This document shows, piece by piece, positions 1 through 10,843 of a DNA stretch of 64,000 bases. The notes beneath the pieces were generated by a model. That model saw only the letters and a program-made list of their open reading frames with translations, was not told the origin of the DNA and made no database searches. Both the position numbers and the translations under genes were made by a program. Numbering within the stretch: the stretch's first letter is position 1; every line of letters begins with the position of its first letter. The DNA is from Pogona vitticeps (lineage: Eukaryota; Chordata; Lepidosauria; Squamata; Agamidae), in assembly GCF_051106095.1 (NCBI RefSeq), contig NC_135783.1, forward strand, positions 193,563,447 through 193,627,446, in the 5' to 3' direction.

Positions 1-69
1 GCAGACTTAGTGCAGCTGCCACAGAGCTCTGGAGTCCATGCCTTGTTTAGGAGTAGCTATACTCTACAG

Positions 70-435
70 CAGGGGTCCCCAACCTTTTCTACCCCACGGA
101 CCAGCTGGGGAAGGTGGGGCACCCCTGCACTAGTACGCATGTGCGCATGTGTGAGAATGAGCATACATGTGCATGCACAAACAGCAGCGCAGCACTTGTG
201 CGGGCATGCACTCGTGCGCATGCACAAAACAGTGGTGTGGTGGTTGCGCAGGTGTGTGTGCTCATGCGCATGCACAAACAGCAGTACGATGCTTGCATGG
301 GCGCGCTGGAGCACACGCCCATGTGCAAATTAGCTGTGCAGGGGGTGGGGCGGGGTGGGAGGTCTGTCTCAGTGGCCCGGTCCAGCTCAGGCCACAGACC
401 ATCACGGGCCATGGACCGGAGGTTGGGGACCTCTG
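70..435. mobile_element. hAT-type MITE, copy 1 (perfect 8-bp TSD)
   Basis: Terminal inverted repeats are CAGGGGTCCCCAACC at the left and GGTTGGGGACCTCTG at the right. The identical 8-mer CTCTACAG flanks the element at 62-69 and 436-443, the target duplication length of hAT transposons. Inside are GC-rich, GCATG-rich tandem-like segments and no transposase. Small reading frames across it are spurious. A second copy lies at 61102-61492. It sits within or beside a degraded L2-like LINE. Confidence 0.85.
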
Positions 436-443
436 CTCTACAG

Positions 444-1197
444 AACACTGCAGCCTGATTGTAGACTGGAGCTGGTTGCAGGGAGCATACAACCCCCCTG
501 TTACAGTGGCTTCGATGGCTGCTGAATTATTTCCAGGCACAGTTCAAAGTGGTGGTTTTGAACTCTAAAGCCCTACATGGCTTTGGTTCAAGCTCTCTCA
601 AAGGCTGGTGTCTCCCATTATGAGCCTGCCCAGGCATTAAGATCATCCAGGGAGGCCTTTCTCTCAGTCCTGCCACCTTCACAGTAGCTGCAGAAGTTGC
701 AGAAGGGATAGCCATGTTGTTCTGTGCAAGCATCGTAAGTGAAAACAAAGTAAAAAGAAAAAGAACAAAAGAACAAAAGCGTGGTGGCACCTTAATCTTT
801 TTTAAAATATAACCTTCACTTGGTGGGGATCCAGGAGAGGGCCTTCCCTGTGGCTGCTCCCAGACTCTGAAACTCCCTCCCACGGGAGGCCAGACTGGCC
901 CCATCTTTGCTGTCCTTCCACAAACAGGAAAAAAGACCTTTCTCTTCAGGCAAGCTTTTCCTTACCGACTGGCGGTCTGAGAGGGTTTTTCAAATGGACT
1001 GTTGTACTCTGTTGTTTTTAATTTTTTCTTAGTATTGATTTTATTTACAACTTCTAATATATTACTTGTTTAATTGCTTTTTAAATGTTTGTATACTTGC
1101 TGTTTTTAGCTTTCGAATATTGTCTTTTAATTGTTATAAGTCACCTTGGGTCGTTTTAAGGAGAAAGGCAGAGTAAAAATATTTTAAATAAATACAT
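444..1197 (+). mobile_element. L2/CR1-like LINE 3' end fragment
   Basis: The early part translates to a decayed FKVVVLNSKALHG, matching the FK-LL-TYKALNG block near the C-terminus of L2-like LINE reverse transcriptases. The region from about 840 gives an A-P-R-L-NSLPRE-RLAPSLLSF-like block, also typical of the L2 C-terminus. The 3' end has the tail motif GGAGAAAGGCAGAGTAAAAA followed by TTTTAAATAAATA. Stops and frame changes make it non-functional. Positions 1-69 may be the same LINE, upstream of the hAT insertion. L2 versus a CR1 relative is not resolved. Confidence 0.6.
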
Positions 1198-1229
1198 AAT
1201 AAAGTAATGAATAAGTGTGGCGAAGCTTT

Positions 1230-1325
1230 GGCACTCTGAGCGTTTTGGACTTTAATTTCTATAAACTTCACCCAGCATGGCCAATGACAAGGAATTATGG
1301 GAGCTGAAGTCCAAAGCATCAGGCT
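1230..1325. repeat. Fragment of palindromic 'GGACTACAACTCCC' repeat
   Basis: It contains GGACTTTAATTTCTATAA, then GAATTATGGGAGCTGAAGTCC, so the two ends are imperfect inverted copies around CCAGCATGGCCAATG. This resembles a short palindromic repeat common in reptile genomes (ends like CTGGGAGTTGTAGTCC). Related pieces occur near 12213, 30905, 31080 and 60205. The class (probably a DNA transposon relic) is not certain. Confidence 0.4.
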
Positions 1326-1436
1326 GTCCTAAAGTTCACCATCCCACTTGCATAAATTAAGGGGCAGGAAATATACTCATTGCTCTAACTTTCCCCTCTT
1401 TTTTTCAGGGTAGACAGAACTCTTCCATGCCTGTAC

Positions 1437-1665
1437 AAGGAGCCTTGTGGTACAGTGATTAAACTGCAGTACTGCAGCCAAAACTCTGCTCACAACCTGT
1501 GTTCAATCTCAGATAGCAAACTAAAGGTTCACTCAGCCTTCCCTCCTTCTGAGGTCGGTAAAATGAGTACCCAGCTCAGCAATATGTAGCCTGAATAATT
1601 AAATTATAAACTGTGCTTTAAGCAATATGGGGCAGAATATAAGCAGTATGCTATGCTCTTTTTTT
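1437..1665 (+). mobile_element. tRNA-derived SINE (family B), diverged copy
   Basis: A tRNA-like head starts GAGCCTTGTGGTACAGTG. An A-box-like TACAGTGATTAAAC and a B-box-like GTTCAATCTC follow at Pol III promoter spacing. The middle GAGGTCGGTAAAATGAGTAC and the tail with ATATGGGGCAGAATATAAGC match the better copies at 21086 and 58313. This is the oldest-looking of the three. Confidence 0.75.
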
Positions 1666-2164
1666 TGCTTTTTGCACAAGATGGCACCCAGTTGGGGTAT
1701 GTTCATGAAGGCATGGATGAACTATAGAGAAATATGGGACTACCCCATCTGTTGGAAGAATCCTCCAGAAGCATCACCTCTTCACACATATTACAAATGT
1801 TGACTGGGGCATTTGGAAAGAAAGCAGTTTGTATCTGTCCCTTTCATTGCTTTCTCTTCATCTTCCTGTTACTCCAAAGAAAGAAAGATTTATCACTTTC
1901 TGCCCTCTCAAATAAGTTTTTCCTTTCCTTTCAAGCTGTGAACATCTCCTTCCTCCATGCCCCCCCCAACTTTTGGACCATGTGTTTCAGCCTAGCTCAT
2001 GGTCAGCTATCTAGATTAGGAATTAGGTTTTCAATTTAGGTGCCTCCTAAATAAGTCTGTGGGTCTGAACACTTTAAGCTCAATGCCTACAGGAAACCCT
2101 GTTGCCACTTGTCTGCCACATAGAGAGATCACCTAACAGGGCTCTCTCATACATGATCAAACAT
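1666..2164. other. No recognised feature
   Basis: Apparently unique AT-rich sequence. The 101-codon plus-strand frame here has no recognisable domain and no gene context, and I treat it as chance. Confidence 0.4.
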
Positions 2165-2300
2165 CATCATCATCTTAGAACTATAGAGCTGGAGGGGACC
2201 CTATGGATTATTGAGTCCAGTCCTTGTCAAGGAGACACAGTGAGGGAATTTAACTCCCAACCATGGCCAGAGACGTAAACCACTGAGCTATTCAGCCAGC
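2165..2300 (-). mobile_element. tRNA/MIR-like SINE (family C)
   Basis: On the minus strand the sequence reads as a tRNA-like head (GCTCAGTGGTTTACG) and a B-box region (GGTTGGGAGTTAAATT), then the body AGGGTCCCCTCCAGCTCTA and a CATCATCATC-like end. Relatives lie at 2301 (split), 5633, 7936, 22618 and 33640. Confidence 0.65.
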
Positions 2301-2775
2301 TAATCTTAGAATGGAAGAGCTGGAAGGGACCCTGGGTAAAGGTTCCCCTTGACATTTAGTCCAGTCGTGTCCGACTCTAGGGGGCAGTGCTCATCCCCGT
2401 CTCCAAGCCAGTGTTTGTCCATAGACAGTTTCCGTGGCCACGTGGCTAGTGCAACTAGACACAGAACAGCATTGCCTTCCCACCATGGTGGTACGAATTT
2501 ATCTACTCACATTTACATGCTTTTGAACTGCTAGGTAGGAGGAGCTGGGACAAGCGACGGGAGCTCATTCCGTTGCGTGCATTCGATCTTACAACAGCTG
2601 GTCTTCTGACCTGGCAGCACAGAGGCTTCTGTGGTTTAACCCGCAGCGCCACCACGTCCCCTGGAAGGGACCCTATGGATCATTAAATCCAGCCCATCAT
2701 GGAGGCACAGCAGGAGAATTGAACTCCAAACCTCTGGCTCCACAGCCAGATCCTTAAATCACTGAGCTATATAAA
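2301..2775 (-). mobile_element. tRNA/MIR-like SINE (family C), split by a Sauria SINE
   Basis: The segments 2301-2333 and 2661-2775 form one SINE of the same family as its left neighbour. It was opened by insertion of the Sauria SINE at 2334-2660. The host sequence CTGGAAGGGACCCT occurs on both sides of that insert, at 2320-2333 and 2661-2674, as its target-site duplication. The right part keeps GAATTGAACTCC and CTCCACAGCCAGAT, the minus-strand B box and head. Confidence 0.75.
2334..2660 (-). mobile_element. Sauria SINE, nested, 14-bp TSD
   Basis: On the plus strand it starts with the reversed 3' tail (AAAGGTTCCCCTTGAC, TCCGACTCTAGGGGGCAG) and ends with the reversed tRNA-like head (AACCCGCAGCGCCACCACGT). 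It is close to full length for the family. The flanking duplication CTGGAAGGGACCCT (2320-2333, 2661-2674) shows LINE-type target-primed insertion. Sauria SINEs are known to use Bov-B machinery, and Bov-B copies are present in this window. Confidence 0.9.
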
Positions 2776-3089
2776 TATATAACATCATGAACCAGTCATG
2801 AAACAGACAGATCCAGGAAGACTGGTCTAGGCTTACACAAATGCATTATGTAGAATATGCCATTCCCCTCACCTGAAACTATAGCTTCCAGAATCATTCA
2901 GCCAGACAGAGATAATTATAAAGTAAATGTTCCAAACTCTGTGTCTAGCAGTGTGAAATAAGTTGAGAAGAGCTTGCTCTCATTTCAGTGTTAGAAACAG
3001 ACTCCCTTGCCCTGCTGTATTTGGTTCCATTCCAGATCATCATCATGATGATGATGATACCTCACCTGGGAACCGTTTTTGTGCCTGGT

Positions 3090-3545
3090 GCTTTCAACAA
3101 ATGCCTTTGACCTGCCTCTCGTAAGACATATTTACGGCTTGATTCTGACCCAGTCCCAGGTTTAACAAACACAGCAAGCTATTAATTAACCACTAAATGT
3201 AATTTATCTTCCCTGGGGCTTCAAGTTGCCTAGCAGACAGGAGACCCCTTTTTTGTTGACCGAGGATATTGCGGAAGGAAGCATGGATTAATTACAAGCC
3301 TGTCTTTCTGAATTAAATGCCACGAAACACACAACTAGCACTCCAATCACAGAAAATGCTGGGTGGTGGCTTTTCTTCTTTAAGCTAAAAGATTTATATT
3401 TAGGTTCAGATGCCTGTGAGCCAAGACTGTCAACAGTAATTAGTCTTTTGAGATGGCACCAGAGAACAGGTTGGATTGTCGGCATGTAGCAGAAAGGAAA
3501 CAGCGATTTAACTTTCTCCAAGTGTGAATTCATTTCACAATACTG
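3090..3545. other. Repeat-poor stretch, possible conserved non-coding element
   Basis: No repeat signature is visible. AT-rich motif clusters (CTATTAATTAACCACTAAATG, GGATTAATTAC, CAGTAATTAGTC) resemble homeodomain-type sites found in vertebrate conserved non-coding elements. There is no coding potential: the 81-codon minus frame has no domain. The idea is inference only. Confidence 0.2.
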
Positions 3546-4058
3546 TGGGCATGCGGTGCGATACGGGCACCTGTATCTACCGTCACTCTTTTGCTACCAA
3601 CTATCACATCAACCCTGGCTCCCTCGGAGCAGGTTGTTGGTCTGTCTGCTGCTGACTCATTTTGACCTCACAATTTACCTCCTGAAATGGGCATTTTGAA
3701 AAATCTTACTCTAACATGGTGAGAATGCCTGATCTCAGGAATAATTTTCTTTATTTCTTTTTTTTTAAAAAAAATCAAAACATACTTTGTCTTGGGAACA
3801 GTTTGATGTTAGTTTCTTATGATATACTTTGCTTACGCTGGACTTCAAATGTGAGTCAAGGAAGGTTAGTTGGACAGCCAAACTTTTAACATCACTATAG
3901 ACCCGGCATTCTCATTGGGGCCCATATGGGTCCCTGGCTTATTGGAAAGGGGCCGTCAAATGAAGACAATTCTTCACACACCACCTACTAAGGTTCATTA
4001 TGTGATATATACATTCCTGATTCAGCCTAGAGTATATATATATATTCCTGATTCAGCC
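3546..4058. other. No recognised feature
   Basis: Apparently unique sequence with an A/T run near 3755-3775. No RNA gene, repeat end or convincing frame is seen. Confidence 0.4.
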
Positions 4059-4150
4059 TAGAGTGGTCTTAACCGACCAGATAGGCGGGATATAAATAAA
4101 ATATATATACACAATATGAAAGAAATATTTATTTATTTATTTATTTATTT
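4059..4150 (+). mobile_element. L2-like LINE tail with ATTT array
   Basis: GAGTGGTCTTAACCGACCAG, then AGGCGGGATATAAATAAA, is the 3' signature of the L2/CR1-like LINEs seen elsewhere here. An (ATTT)n run follows at about 4124-4150. Just upstream, the phrase ATTCCTGATTCAGCCTAGAG occurs twice (about 4013 and 4045), separated by a TATA run, a small local duplication. Confidence 0.5.
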
Positions 4151-4173
4151 GTGTTTATGGCCATTACCAAAAG

Positions 4174-4240
4174 AGATCGATTGATCGATCAATTGATCGA
4201 TCGATCGATCGATCGATAGAGATAGAGAGAGAGAGAGAGA
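4174..4240. repeat. (GATC)n then (GA)n microsatellite
   Basis: A self-complementary GATC/ATCG tetranucleotide array at about 4174-4219, passing into GATAGA and then (GA)n. Each GATC unit is a palindrome, so the array can fold on itself. Confidence 0.9.
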
Positions 4241-5206
4241 CTGATTGCTATAGGCCATTAAAAGCTGGAATTAATCAGCAGGTGCTATAGAATTCACAGT
4301 ATAATTCAATTCCACACTGCATCCACTTCATTTACAAGTAAGTCTTTTTCTTTCATTCAGTTTTGTTACTGGGGTGTAGGGCCACCCCTAGCATTAGGCA
4401 GAATGAGGTAGCTACCTCAGGCAGCAGAGTGTCTTGAAAGGGCAACTCATGGTTTATTATTTGTTTATTTGTACTCCCAAGGAGAAAGAGGTACTTGTGG
4501 GATTTCATCTGTATGATACATCAGAACAATTTATCTGTTTTTGAGTGTTGACCGTGATGGACAGAGAGCACCTCAGGTAGCAAAATGTATTGGACCCACA
4601 CTTCCAGAAATGCATGAAAATTATACTTGCTATTTTTATCTTCTTGTGTAACAATATCATGTTGAACAACAACAATTGGAGAAACTGAGGGAAAGAATCT
4701 TGTGTTCACATCAATAAGATTTCCGTAGTAAATTTTCAAACAGGTTGGTTTCTCTTTAATGGTATTGTTTCAAGGGTTGATTCAACACTCCAGGCATTGA
4801 CACTTTTGCCACAAATATAAGCAGACAAGTTTAGTTTAGTTTAGTTTACTAATCTCCTCTTAGTAAGAATGGAGTAAACTAACTAGACTTGTCCACAGTC
4901 TGAGGTAAGTGTTTGGCTCCTGATTTGTGACCTTATCTGGAAGCAAGGAACTATGGGAATGGCTTTGGTTGGCTCTCTTAGTATTTGGAGGCTGTAGTCA
5001 AGCAGATAAGAGCAAATATCATGGAAGTGGATCCTAACAAGGTGGTTCTGATACAAGATGGTCATGGTATGGCTCAGCTTAGACTGTAGGTGATTGACAG
5101 GATCTTTCTGATCAGGCACCAAAGGCCCAGTGCTGCTTCTTAAGAAGCACATTGGAAATATAGCTACAGTAGAAGTGCTTTCTCTCACCTTGGCTTAATA
5201 AGTAAA
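4241..5206. other. Mostly unique sequence with short TTTAG run
   Basis: No gene is recognised. A small (TTTAG)n run lies near 4831-4848. Minus-strand frames of 72 and 101 codons have no identifiable domain. Confidence 0.4.
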
Positions 5207-5215
5207 TGTTACCTA

Positions 5216-5550
5216 GGTAAAGGTAAAGGTTACCCTTGACATTTAGTCCAGTTGTGTCTGACTCTAGGGCGCGGTGCTCATCCCTGTGTCCAAGCCGTAG
5301 AGCCGGCATTTGTTTCCATGGTCACGTGGCCAGCGCGGCTATACATGGAACACTGTTTACCCTCCCACTGAGGTGGTCCCTATTTATCTACTCACTCTTT
5401 TACATGCTTTCAAACTGCTAGGATGGCAAGAGCTGGGACAAGCAACGGGAGCTCACTCCGTTGCATGGATCTGATCTTACGACGGCTGGTCTTCTGACCT
5501 TGCAGCACAGAGGCTTCTGCGGCTTAACCTGCAGTGCTACCACATCCCTT
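5216..5550 (-). mobile_element. Sauria SINE
   Basis: The reversed tail GGTAAAGGTAAAGGTTACCC starts the element, and the reversed head TTAACCTGCAGTGCTACCAC ends it. Internal blocks match the copies at 2334 and 46085. A short flanking repeat TGTTACCTA (5207-5215 and 5554-5562) is the likely target duplication. Confidence 0.85.
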
Positions 5551-5632
5551 AAGTGTTACCTATTAATTTTTAAATTAAAAAATTTTACAGTATTTTTTAA
5601 TTTAACAAATAAACAATCTTAGAAATAAATGA

Positions 5633-5775
5633 ACCATCTTGGATCGGCAGAGCTGGAAAGAACCCCATGGATCACTGGGTCCAGTCCCTGTCAAGGAGGC
5701 ATCGTGGGGGGAATTGAACTCCCAACCTTTGGCTGTGTAGCCAGATACCTAAACCACAAAGTGATCCAGCAGTTC
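5633..5775 (-). mobile_element. tRNA/MIR-like SINE (family C) head fragment
   Basis: GATCGGCAGAGCTGGAAAGA, GGAGGCATCGTGGGGGGAAT and GAACTCCCAACCTTTGGCTG give the reversed body and B box of family C. The reversed head lies near 5745-5770. Confidence 0.65.
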
Positions 5776-6360
5776 AATTGGACACGGCCATTTATTTTAT
5801 AACAATGATGATTGACTTCAGTATGTATTTTGCTATAAATAATTCTCCTAATATTTAAGGAAAGGAAGTTGCAGGGCAAGGAGCCTTTACAGGTTGCCCA
5901 GAACTGGCAGAGCTTGACCGCTCTTGGACATTCCGCTTCAGGTCCTTGAAGGACCACAAAACTTACCTTGGAGCTGTTTTTCTCTCTCTCTCTCTCCCTG
6001 CCTGACTTTTCTCATAGGGTCCTTTTAAAGATCAAGAGAAGAGGACGAGAGACATACATATCACCTTAGCTTCTTAGGGAGGATGTGGGATATGGATATA
6101 TACAATAAAGAGGAGTAAATAAACCTCACTCCAGGCTGCAGTTTGGAGGCAAAGGTGCGCATGCATTGAAACCATGAGTTTGATTTGGAGTGTGATCTGC
6201 AAAGACTAAAAGACTAGGTAGGAGTGTGTGGTCGTGGGGAAGATGGATCAGAAGGAAGGGCATTCATTAGTCAGCAGGGCTTTAGGATTTGGTGGCAGAT
6301 GAGCAGGGCCTTCTCAGTCACCCCATTCCCACTTCAGTCACTACATTTCAGAAGCTGGGG
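5776..6360. other. No recognised feature
   Basis: Unique-looking sequence with a short CT run at about 5980-5997. An 88-codon minus-strand frame overlaps its start but runs into the neighbouring SINE, so I do not call it. Confidence 0.35.
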
Positions 6361-6940
6361 TGGTTTTTCCTAGGGTTGGCACTAGGCCAACCGTTCCTCC
6401 GCTGCTCTCGACCTCCAGCCGGCAAGGCCAGCTGGTGAGCCAGGCTGCCCTTCTCCGCCTCTGCTGAGACCCCGTTGCTGGAGGGTTCTACAGGCGGAAG
6501 GGACCCTCTCTGCTCCGTCATTCCTATCCAGTAGGGGATGACGTCCCCAGGTTGGAGCCCAGCTCCAGCATGCTGGAGGGGGAGGGTGGCAAGTTCAGTA
6601 GAGCAGCCTCTCCTTTCCCACAGTGGGCCGGGGTCCGGAGGGGTGGGAGAAGGAGAATGGCAGTGTGGTTAAAAGAAGGATGATCACCCTCGCACACATT
6701 TCCTCTCCTCCTCTTCCAGGTTATTCAGGTGTGATGGCAACGGAGACGTCTGGCTACGAAGCAGCCCTGGTTCAGGCTTGCCGGAAGCCTTAAGGCAAGA
6801 GCCGCTGCTCAGGCACACCTAGGAAGAGGATGTCTCTAAGCAACCCACTTTCGCGACCTCCTGCTTCTGCCTTCCTTGCTGTGCTTGGCCTCCACTAAGC
6901 TCTGTCGCTCTGCAGGTGCCCCCAGGTGAGTGAAGAGGTG
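6361..6940. other. GC-rich, repeat-free stretch
   Basis: This is the most GC-rich non-repetitive part of the window, with scattered CpGs. It has two splice-acceptor-like runs: CTCCTCCTCTTCCAG before 6721, and GTCGCTCTGCAG before 6916, the latter followed by CCCCAGGTGAGTG, a donor-like site. No long frame crosses it. It could be a promoter or non-coding exon region, or a CpG-rich intron. None of this is proved by sequence alone. Confidence 0.3.
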
Positions 6941-7188
6941 GATAGAGCCCCCCCTCCCTGTGTTCTCTTCTTAGAGAAAGGGGGACTCGGAGCTCGGCAT
7001 GAAACCAATTGCTTCAGCTGCACCTCCTGTAGCCACTCTTTTTCGGGGGCTGGGTTTGCAAGATAGCTGTGCCCCTTCAACGTTTACGCACTGTGATCAT
7101 GCCAGCTCTGAAGTCCTTTCTTCATCTGATTGCAAGCTTTTTTGCGCTGAGATTATGCTTCCTATCCTGTAGGGCTGGAGAACATTTT

Positions 7189-7220
7189 TGACTCTCTCTC
7201 TCTCTCTCTCTCTCTCTCAC
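7189..7220. repeat. (TC)n microsatellite
   Basis: A run of TC dinucleotides. A shorter CT run lies at about 7591-7608. Confidence 0.9.
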
Positions 7221-7930
7221 CTTCCTTTTGTCACTGAGGAGCTTTGTCTTCTGGGTGGCGCAGTGAACAGGCAATGTTGCTTTCAGGGCACATTTTGTGC
7301 TGCTGGCTTTGTGTACCCAAATTGCTAGTTACAACTCTGTTAAGAGCCAGGTACTGCACTGCTGATCCTGATAAGAGCTGAAGAGGCATTCAGGATGTGG
7401 AACGCAATACGTATTGCTCAGAGGGGCAAAAGTCCAGAAGTTCTTATGGAATTGCTGCATGCCAGGAGTGTTTAGCTCACTGTTCTTTGCACACAAGAAG
7501 CTGGATTGTACCCTTTTGTGTTTTGCACAAGATAGCGTTGTGGGCATGAAAGCGGCAATCACAGTGTATGTTTCTGTGTTCAGAAAACACCCTCTCTCTC
7601 TCTCTCTCCCAATATATTCTGAAATGTTAACAACCTCTCTTAATTCTTCCATGCTGCTAATGCAATTGTTGTCATTGTTTCTTTGACCGTATTTAAGGAA
7701 CATTTCAAAATGCAATCAAGAGAGATTTGTCCTACCGCCTTGTCTTCAAGTTCAAAGATAATTGCCATGACTTGAATGGTGCATGGATAGGAAAAAGGTG
7801 AATGGTGGTGAAGGACGTTGTTTTGGAAACAATACAGTTCCATTTGTATGTACCCAGCGCAGTTCACAATGAGGAACAGACAACAATTTCACTAGATTCG
7901 AGATTCCCAGTGAAAGAGCCGTTTTCATAT
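7221..7930. other. No recognised feature
   Basis: Unique-looking DNA. Frames of 90 and 128 codons on opposite strands overlap each other and show no domain, so I leave them uncalled. Confidence 0.35.
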
Positions 7931-7935
7931 CCCTA

Positions 7936-8160
7936 ACAGTGGTTTAAGCATCTGGCTGTGGAGCCAGAGGTTGGGAGTTCAATCCTCCCCACTGGGCCTC
8001 CAGGGAGAAAAGCCAGCCTGTGTAGCCTTGGGCAAGCTGCACAGTCCCAGGTTGCCCTCAGGAGAAAGGAATGGGAAACTACTTCTGAGTAGTCTTTACC
8101 TCGAAAACGATGTAAATGGTCAGCATAAGTCAGAATTGACTTGATGGCACATGAAAAAAA
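7936..8160 (+). mobile_element. tRNA/MIR-like SINE (family C), long copy
   Basis: The head AGTGGTTTAAGCATCTGGC and B-box GGTTGGGAGTTCAATCC are followed by a MIR-like core (TAGCCTTGGGCAAGCTGCAC). The tail GTCAGAATTGACTTGATGGC resembles RTE/Bov-B 3' ends, and an A-rich end follows. This copy shows the family structure best: tRNA head, MIR-like core, RTE-type tail. Confidence 0.75.
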
Positions 8161-9229
8161 GACCCTTGTGTTTCTCTCAGAAACTGGTACATTTCCAAGG
8201 CTGGTGGTACATTTTGAAGAAAAAGTTGTGTATATTTTTTTAAAAGGCAAATGATTAAAATGATTTTTTAAAATGATACTCCTGGGAACTATATACAAAC
8301 ATGCTTCAATCCGTGAAGAAAATGTGAACAAAAATGCTTACATTAAGAGAAAGATCTACAAAAAAATGCCTAAAAATTTCCATGAGGGAAGGAGGTTAAA
8401 AAAAAAAAAAGCTAAAGTCTCACATCTCAATGGGAGCCGAGGATGGGATACGAATGCTGGTGGGATCTGGAGAAGCACAAGAAAATCAAGAGTAAGAGGT
8501 TTTCACATCTGTAGTCTAAATTGGTTTGAGAAGGATGTAATCTGGAAACATTTCAGATGAGCAAAGTGAAGTATGCAGACGTCATAACATCCCAAGGATC
8601 TGAGATACCTATATATACTTGTCTTCAAGAAGCTGAAGGCTGTGCACTCTCGTTGTTTCATCCTCACAGAAAAACCTGGGGAAAACTATGATTTTTCCCA
8701 ATGTAGGAGGACTGTGAGTTCTACTGAATTTTTGTGTTTGAAACAAGTTTCCTTTACTTGAAATTCTCTGAGCAGAATCCCTTTTTTATTGGTATTTGTT
8801 GAGGGCATCTCAGGGCTCTGGTACAAAAACAAAGTAGGGCCCACAAGACTTTCCACTCTTGCTCTGACTGCAGAGAGTACAGTCAGAGGACTTGGTTATT
8901 AAAAGTTCTCCTCAAGGCTTTCCTGAGTACGTGACACCAACCCCAGTTCCTGAGAAAACAACTACGGCAGTCTCTACAGATCAAGACAATTCCTTGTGTT
9001 GGATTGAAACCAAGGGTACACAGAGAAAGCAATCTCCACCTGTTGAAAGATGCCAGAAAAAGAGAGAGAGAGAGGAAGATGTTGTCATTAAAGATAAGAG
9101 AAGAAAAGTTGAAGGACTGACAAAATATGATTTGATACCTTTTGTAATAGAGATTTAAAGGCACGGATTGATAAAAGGAAGCAGTATAAATCTCAAATGT
9201 TAGGAGTGTGCGGTCGTCTTAATTTAAGG
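8161..9229. other. No recognised feature
   Basis: Unique-looking sequence with an A-run at 8400-8410. The 88-codon plus-strand frame at 8892-9158, rich in Lys, Arg and Glu, has no recognised domain. It ends just before the L1 remnant and may be old L1 sequence, but I cannot show that. Confidence 0.3.
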
Positions 9230-9708
9230 TTATGTATGTTATATAGCTACTCAAGCAAGACATACACTGGATATCTCAGCTTAATAATTTAATATGGTTA
9301 AGGTTGGAATTACAGGAAGTTGGCGGGTACATTGAGAATATGTTTTGAAACAAAATAATAAGATCACTGTGTTGTTAAAAAAATTTGAAAACCCTTTTCT
9401 TAAAAATATGTTACAAATTTGGAATAAATATAGAATATATATATTTTCCATTAATTTCTCTATTACCCCTAGTAGTAGAGTGAGAGAAATTTCCGAAAAA
9501 TCTGAAAGGGAACTTGGAAAACCTATTAAGGAAGAAACAAGTTATTAGATTTAAAAATGGGTTAGAAGGAATGAGTAATAAAGAGCATATAATAGCAATA
9601 TTAAGATTGAAAAGAATGTCTTGGCTTAACCTTATCCATTTAGAACAATGGTCTAAAAGAACAGGTAATAGGAAATGGCAAATGTAGAGATCTTACAACA
9701 TTTGAAGA

Positions 9709-9773
<65 letters not shown>

Positions 9774-10640
9774 CTAAAATAAGGTAAAGAAAGAGATAAC
9801 AAGTAGAATTTATAAGATATTAAGAGAAGCAGATGAGCAACAAGATGTTCTTAAAGCATTATGGGAATTTCATTTGGAGGAAGAAATAAATTTAGAAGTG
9901 TGGAAAGAATACGTTATAAAATAATATTTAAGTGTATGTCTGTATAGATAAAAGACAATGTTTATAAATTAGTTTGGATATGGTATTTAATTGGAGTGAA
10001 ATTAAATAATATGGATCGTAAATATTCTAATTTATGTTGGAGAAGATATTAGGAAGTGAGTACTTGTTTCCTTATGGGGTTTGAATGTGAGAATCTATTG
10101 AAATTTTGGAGGTTTGTCTTCAAGGAAATGAATTAAATATTAAAGTTAAATACTGTATAGAGGTTTGCCCTAAGATAGTTCGTTTAGCAACATTTGATAA
10201 TGATCAATGGGGTTGGACAATGAAAGAACTAATTTCAAATTTATTAACAGCAACAAGATTAATGGTAGTAAGGCACTGGAAAGTTAAGCATGACTTGCAG
10301 TCGGATGAATGGCATAAAGAAGTCTGGAATATAGTTATTAATGATAAATTAACATGCAGCATGAAAATGAAGAAGGAATCAGTACATAGGGGTGTTTTCA
10401 TTGATACAGGGAGAGATTTTATGGCAGTTGGGATTTTTAAAAAGGGAAGGGTTTTATACCGACCTGAATGACGTTCTGTAATGAAGAAAAATAATATACA
10501 GTATATCTCCAGACGGTCCCAGTGGGGTATGTATGCGTGCATGCACACTTTTTGTATTATTGTGTTGTTTTTGTGTTTAGGTTTTTTTCTTCGTTGTGTC
10601 CTTCATTTTGTATTATTAGCTAAAAAAAAAAAACCAAAAC
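9230..10640 (+). mobile_element. Decayed L1-clade LINE, ORF2 C-terminus and 3' region
   Basis: Short blocks in changing frames resemble the C-terminal part of L1 ORF2. These include RMSWLNLIHLEQWSKRTG near 9620, ILREADEQQD near 9820, a KYSNLCWR block near 10020, and RHWKVKHDLQSDEWHKEVWN near 10275, ending KLTCSMKMKKESVHRG. The longest surviving segment is 121 codons (10106-10471). A TG microsatellite (9714-9770) interrupts it, and an A-run at 10621 may be the old tail. Stops and frame changes throughout make it non-functional. L1 is my best reading; a search would settle it. Confidence 0.6.
9714..9770. repeat. (TG)n microsatellite inside L1 remnant
   Basis: A TG run with one TTTG interruption. 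Confidence 0.95.
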
Positions 10641-10709
10641 AACAGATTTCAAAAAGAAAAATTCCAACTGGCCAAAGCAAGAAAGAAGCTCATTAACAAC
10701 TTGACGCAG

Positions 10710-10843
<134 letters not shown>

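Noticed and set aside
2165-2180. ATC repeats and ATG runs (also at 3040-3058) as notable microsatellites
   Set aside because: Only a few units long; ordinary background.
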